Shown here: positions 60,585 to 64,000 of the stretch, in pieces
How positions within the stretch are numbered: the first letter of the stretch is position 1
How the letters are laid out: the number at the start of each line of letters is the position of its first letter
Origin: Sandaracinobacteroides saxicola
Lineage (GTDB): Bacteria; Pseudomonadota; Alphaproteobacteria; Sphingomonadales; Sphingomonadaceae
NCBI RefSeq assembly: GCF_014117445.1
Contig: NZ_CP059851.1
Location: 2,418,001 to 2,482,000, forward strand
Direction of reading: 5' to 3'
DNA: 64,000 nt
Position numbers and translations under genes: made by a program
Notes under the pieces: model-generated
What the model was told of the DNA's origin: nothing
Database searches by the model: none
What the model saw: the letters and a program-made list of their open reading frames with translations, nothing else

Positions 60585-62189
60585 ATGAGCATCGCCCTCG
60601 ACCGGATCCTGACACCTTATACCAAGCGGGTGGACAGCCTGTCGCATCGGGTGCGGCGCTGGCTCCTGGTTGCGATCATGGGTTTCTATGCCTGTTTCAT
60701 GGGGCTGGTGATCGCCATCCTGCCGGTGCAGGCGATGTTCATTCCGGCGACGCCGCTGCTGATCCTGTTCATCATCGCCGCCTGGATGCTGCCGGACAGC
60801 GATGTGCAGGTTGACGAAACGCTGAAGACCGCGCTGATCGTGTTCATCTATTGTGCCGGGCTGTGGCCGGTCTATCTCGCGGTGGAGCTGCCCGGCCTGC
60901 CGTGGATCACGCTCAACCGCGCGGCCCTGTTCGCGCTGGTGGCGATCGCGGTTTATGGCTTCGCGCAGTCGAGCCGGCTGCGCGGCGACGTGGCGACGGT
61001 GTTCAAGGCGACGCCCTTTTTGATGAAGGTGTTCATCGGCTGGCTGATCATCCAGATCATCACGATTCCCCTGGCGCCGCAGTTGTTCGGCTCCTTGAAC
61101 CGCTGGGTGCTGAACCAGCTGTTCTGGACCTTTCCGCTGCTGATCGGCGCCTGGGCCTTCAGCAAGGAGGGCCTGGGACTGCGGTTCAAGACGGCGATCC
61201 TGGTGGTCGCGCTGATCGTCTCTTTCCTGGTCTTTCCCGAAACGCGGATGGGAAAGCCGATCTGGGCCGATCATATCCCCTTCTTCCTGAAGGTGGATGA
61301 CGAGGCGCTGATGGGCCGCATCCTGGGATCGCAGGCGCGCGCCGCCGACGGGCTCTACCGGGCCCGATCGGTGTTCAATGTCAGCCTCAGCCTGGCGGAA
61401 TTCATGTCGCTGGTTTTCCCCTTTGTCATCCACGCCCTGGTGACGGCGACCAGCTGGCCGCGGCGGCTGCTGTTGATCGCCCTTTATTTCTCCTGCGCCG
61501 GCGCGATGTTCCTGACCAACAACCGCAGCGGTCTGATCGGCTTCTTCCTGAGCCACATCGTGTACAGCCTGTTCTGGGGCATCAAGCGTCTGCGCACCCA
61601 TGGCGGTCGGCGCGACATGGTGGGACCATCGCTGATCTTGATGTACCCGATGGCGCTGGTGGCGTTCGTCATCGCACTGTTTTCCAGCCGCACGCTCTAT
61701 GTGAAGGTGATCGGCGGCGGACAGCATCAGGCGAGCAATGATTCGCGCGGCATCCAGTATGACCTGATGTGGGAGAAATTCTTCCGCAATCCCTTTGGCC
61801 ATGGGCCGAACCAGGCGTGGGAGCTGGTCGGCTTTACCAACGGCGAGGGCACGGTGACGCTGGACGCCTATCCCATCAACCTGCTGCTGGACTATGGGAT
61901 CATCGGTTTCTGCCTGTTCGTGGCGCTGTTCGGCGGTGCCATCTTCTATGGCTGGCGCACCTACCAGCGGTCTGACTCGGAGGAGCTCGACCTGACGGCA
62001 CCGGCGTCGGTGGCGCTGGTGAATTTCCTGGTGATCAAGCTGGTGCTGAGCCTGGAGCAGAACCATTATCTGGCGTTCCTGCTGGTGGGGCTGATCATGG
62101 CCATGCACTATCGCCAGACCTTGGTGGATGCCGCGAAGGCGGCGGTGCCGGCCTCAGTGCGATTGCAACCCCTGCGCATGCGCCGATAA
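60585..62189 (+). CDS. O-antigen ligase/exopolysaccharide polymerase-like membrane protein
   Basis: A 534-residue polytopic inner-membrane protein with about 12 hydrophobic segments. The order is a cluster of TM helices (FYACFMGLVIAIL, LLILFIIAAWML), then a large extracytoplasmic loop. RSVFNVSLSLAEFMSLVFPFVIHAL and FLTNNRSGLIGFFLSH follow; the latter has the Arg of Wzy/WaaL-type enzymes. A late Asn-rich segment (FFRNPFGHGPNQAWELVGF) and a C-terminal pair of TM helices complete it. It resembles O-antigen ligase-family polysaccharide polymerases. It is divergent from the epimerase/glycosyltransferase pair, together forming a small EPS group. Confidence 0.78.
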   Translation: MSIALDRILTPYTKRVDSLSHRVRRWLLVAIMGFYACFMGLVIAILPVQAMFIPATPLLILFIIAAWMLPDSDVQVDETLKTALIVFIYCAGLWPVYLAVELPGLPWITLNRAALFALVAIAVYGFAQSSRLRGDVATVFKATPFLMKVFIGWLIIQIITIPLAPQLFGSLNRWVLNQLFWTFPLLIGAWAFSKEGLGLRFKTAILVVALIVSFLVFPETRMGKPIWADHIPFFLKVDDEALMGRILGSQARAADGLYRARSVFNVSLSLAEFMSLVFPFVIHALVTATSWPRRLLLIALYFSCAGAMFLTNNRSGLIGFFLSHIVYSLFWGIKRLRTHGGRRDMVGPSLILMYPMALVAFVIALFSSRTLYVKVIGGGQHQASNDSRGIQYDLMWEKFFRNPFGHGPNQAWELVGFTNGEGTVTLDAYPINLLLDYGIIGFCLFVALFGGAIFYGWRTYQRSDSEELDLTAPASVALVNFLVIKLVLSLEQNHYLAFLLVGLIMAMHYRQTLVDAAKAAVPASVRLQPLRMRR

Positions 62190-62202
62190 GGCGCTTGGGG
62201 GG

Positions 62203-63612
62203 ATGACCCAGCGCGTCGGTTTCTGGGGCGGTCTCGCGCTGTTCGCGCTGCTGTGGCTGCTGCCGGCGCCGGCGGGGCTGTCGGCGGCGGCTTGGGCGGT
62301 GGCGGCGGTCGCGGTGCTGATGGCGGCCTGGTGGTTCACGGAAGCCGTGCCGATCGCCGCGACGGCGCTGCTGCCCTTCCTGCTGTTCCCGCTGCTGGGG
62401 ATCGCCAGCGCGGGGGATGCGGCGCAAAGCTATTACTCGCCGATCATCTTCCTGGTGCTGGGCGGCGCGCTGGTGGCGCTCGCGGTCGAAAAGGCCGGGC
62501 TGCACCGGCGGCTGGCGCTGGCCATCGCCCGGCGCGGCGGCACCAGTCCGCGCGGGCTGGTGACGGCGTTCATGCTGGCGACGGCGATCGTTTCCATGGG
62601 GGTATCGAACACCGCCACCGCCCTTATCATGATGCCGATCGCGCTGGCGCTGGTGGCGGCGAGCCATGACGCGATTGCCGAGGCCGACCGGGAGCGCTTC
62701 GCCGCGGCGCTGGTGCTGGGGGTGGCCTATGCCGCCAGCATCGGCGGGCTGGGGACGCTGGTGGGGTCGCCGACCAACGCGATCGCTGCCGGGCTGATCA
62801 ACAAGACGCTGGGGACGGAGATCGATTTCCTGACCTGGGCGATGTTCGGGCTGCCGCTGGTGCTGCTGGGGGTGCCGCTGACCGCCTTCGTGCTGAACCG
62901 ATATCTTCGGGTGCCGGTGGGCGCCATCGACCGCGCCGCCGTGCTGGCGGCGGTGGGGGAGACAGGGGCATACAGCGTGTTCGAGCGGCGGCTGATCCCG
63001 GTGCTGCTGCTGCTGCTGTTCGGCTGGACGGTGCTGCCCTTCATCAAGGAGGCGATTGCGCTGCCGCGGGCGGACGATGGCGTGGTGGCGGTGGGCATCG
63101 GCCTGCTGCTGTTCCTGCTGCGCAAGGGGCCGGGTGAGGCGCCGATGCTGGAGGGGCCGGACCTGGCGAAGGTGCCGTGGGATGTGATCCTGCTGTTCGG
63201 TGGCGGGCTGGCGCTGGCGGACGGCATCACGGGAAGCGGCCTGGCGGCCTGGCTGGGGCAGCAGCTGACGGTGGCGGGCACCTTGCCGCCGGTATTGCTG
63301 GCGGCGCTGATCGTGCTGCTGGTGATCGTGGTGACGGAGTTCGCGAGCAATGTGGCGACGGCGAGCGGCTTCATTCCGGTGGTCGCCGGGCTGGTGCTGG
63401 CGACCGGCGCCGATCCGCAGCTGCTGGCGATTCCGGCCGCGATGGCGGCGAGCTGGGGCTTCATGATGCCGGCGGGGACGGGACCGAACGCCATCGCCTA
63501 TGCCACCGGTCGCGTCAGCGTGGCGACGATGGTGAAGGCCGGCGCGCTGGTGGACATGATCGGCGTGCCGCTGATCGTGGGGGTGTGCTTCGCGGTTGCC
63601 GCATGGGTGTGA
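62203..63612 (+). CDS. DASS/SLC13-family dicarboxylate or citrate transporter
   Basis: A 469-residue divalent anion:Na+ symporter family membrane protein. It has [65 protein letters not shown] (an SNT substrate/Na+ motif), [24 protein letters not shown] and [27 protein letters not shown]. The second SNT-like set is [19 protein letters not shown], then [25 protein letters not shown]. The two inverted repeats with SNT/SNV motifs are the hallmark of the VcINDY fold. Likely imports succinate, citrate or similar acids; sulfate is less likely. It follows the polymerase-like gene by 13 bp. Confidence 0.92.
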   Translation: MTQRVGFWGGLALFALLWLLPAPAGLSAAAWAVAAVAVLMAAWWFTEAVPIAATALLPFLLFPLLGIASAGDAAQSYYSPIIFLVLGGALVALAVEKAGLHRRLALAIARRGGTSPRGLVTAFMLATAIVSMGVSNTATALIMMPIALALVAASHDAIAEADRERFAAALVLGVAYAASIGGLGTLVGSPTNAIAAGLINKTLGTEIDFLTWAMFGLPLVLLGVPLTAFVLNRYLRVPVGAIDRAAVLAAVGETGAYSVFERRLIPVLLLLLFGWTVLPFIKEAIALPRADDGVVAVGIGLLLFLLRKGPGEAPMLEGPDLAKVPWDVILLFGGGLALADGITGSGLAAWLGQQLTVAGTLPPVLLAALIVLLVIVVTEFASNVATASGFIPVVAGLVLATGADPQLLAIPAAMAASWGFMMPAGTGPNAIAYATGRVSVATMVKAGALVDMIGVPLIVGVCFAVAAWV

Positions 63613-63652
63613 GGCGGGTAAGCCGCCACGAAACAATGTCGGGGACAGGCGC

Positions 63653-64000
63653 ATGAAACTTCTGGCGGGCAACAGCAATCCGGCGCTGGCGCGCGACATC
63701 GCGAGCTATCTGGAAATCCCGCTGACCAGCGCCAGCGTGCGGCGCTTCGCCGACGAGGAGATTTTCGTGGAAATCCACGAGAATGTCCGCGGCGAGGATG
63801 TGTTCGTGATCCAGTCGACCGGCGCGCCGGCGAACGACAATCTGATGGAATTGCTGATCTGCATCGATGCGCTGCGGCGGGCGAGCGCCAAGCGCATCAC
63901 CGCGGTGCTGCCCTATTTCGGCTATGCCCGGCAGGACCGGAAGCCGGGGCCGAGGACGCCGATCTCGGCGAAGCTGGTGGCGAACCTGATCACGGTGGCC
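63653..64000 (+). CDS. prs: Ribose-phosphate pyrophosphokinase (5' part, truncated by window)
   Basis: PRPP synthase transfers pyrophosphate from ATP to ribose-5-phosphate for purine, pyrimidine, His and Trp synthesis. The visible 116 residues hold [109 protein letters not shown]. The ATP-binding RQDRK segment is clear. The gene continues past the window. Confidence 0.97.
   Translation, partial: MKLLAGNSNPALARDIASYLEIPLTSASVRRFADEEIFVEIHENVRGEDVFVIQSTGAPANDNLMELLICIDALRRASAKRITAVLPYFGYARQDRKPGPRTPISAKLVANLITVA

Overview
The window is high-GC, gene-dense alphaproteobacterial chromosome, most likely from Sphingomonadales. Evidence for this is two PEPxxWA-CTERM surface proteins, several large TonB-dependent receptors, CrtZ, an NDUFS4-like complex I protein, an ATP12 chaperone, and the rluC/HAD/ATP12 gene order. 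No species assignment is made. There is one tRNA gene (Arg-TCT, minus strand) and no rRNA, CRISPR array, transposase or prophage. Annotation is by motif reading only; no database search was run.

Left part (1-25.5 kb), mostly housekeeping: the tail of a SPOR-domain protein and tmk, tRNA-Arg, an hrpB/M48-peptidase/NDUFS4-like operon, an exosortase-type surface protein, an acyl-CoA dehydrogenase, a Sua5-type enzyme, secreted proteins, a TonB receptor, recO, parC, uvrB and crtZ. Two spots interrupt this backbone. A toxin-antitoxin pair and an AT-rich lipoprotein gene lie between recO and parC. A three-gene module (unknown protein, HigB, HigA) lies next to uvrB.

Middle part (25.5-47.5 kb), accessory and surface functions: an aminotransferase and a sphingosine-phosphate-lyase-like PLP enzyme; an MFS transporter; a four-gene chain with ATGA overlaps (DUF1272, a photolyase-related protein with apparently swapped domain order, an N-formylglutamate amidohydrolase-like protein, a flavin monooxygenase). 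Next is a probable adhesion operon (beta/gamma-crystallin-like secreted protein, small HTH protein, 1303-residue trimeric autotransporter), divergent from a MalT-like LuxR regulator with an inverted repeat between them. Last is a nutrient-uptake locus: TonB receptor, intrinsic terminator, flavin-dependent halogenase and esterase, divergent from a LacI regulator.

Right part (48.6-64 kb): a long plus-strand operon with overlapping start and stop codons (rarA, mmcQ-like, an AAC(3)-I-like acetyltransferase, an unknown protein, crcB, rluC, paiB-like, HAD phosphatase, small membrane protein, ATP12). It is followed by brnTA, a propionyl-CoA-carboxylase-type beta subunit, an exported methyltransferase, a small exopolysaccharide group (glycosyltransferase, UDP-sugar epimerase, polymerase-like membrane protein), a DASS transporter and the start of prs.

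Base composition changes across the window. The plus strand is C-rich regardless of gene direction up to about 33 kb and G-rich beyond about 42 kb. This sign change is what a replication-origin side boundary or an inversion end would give.
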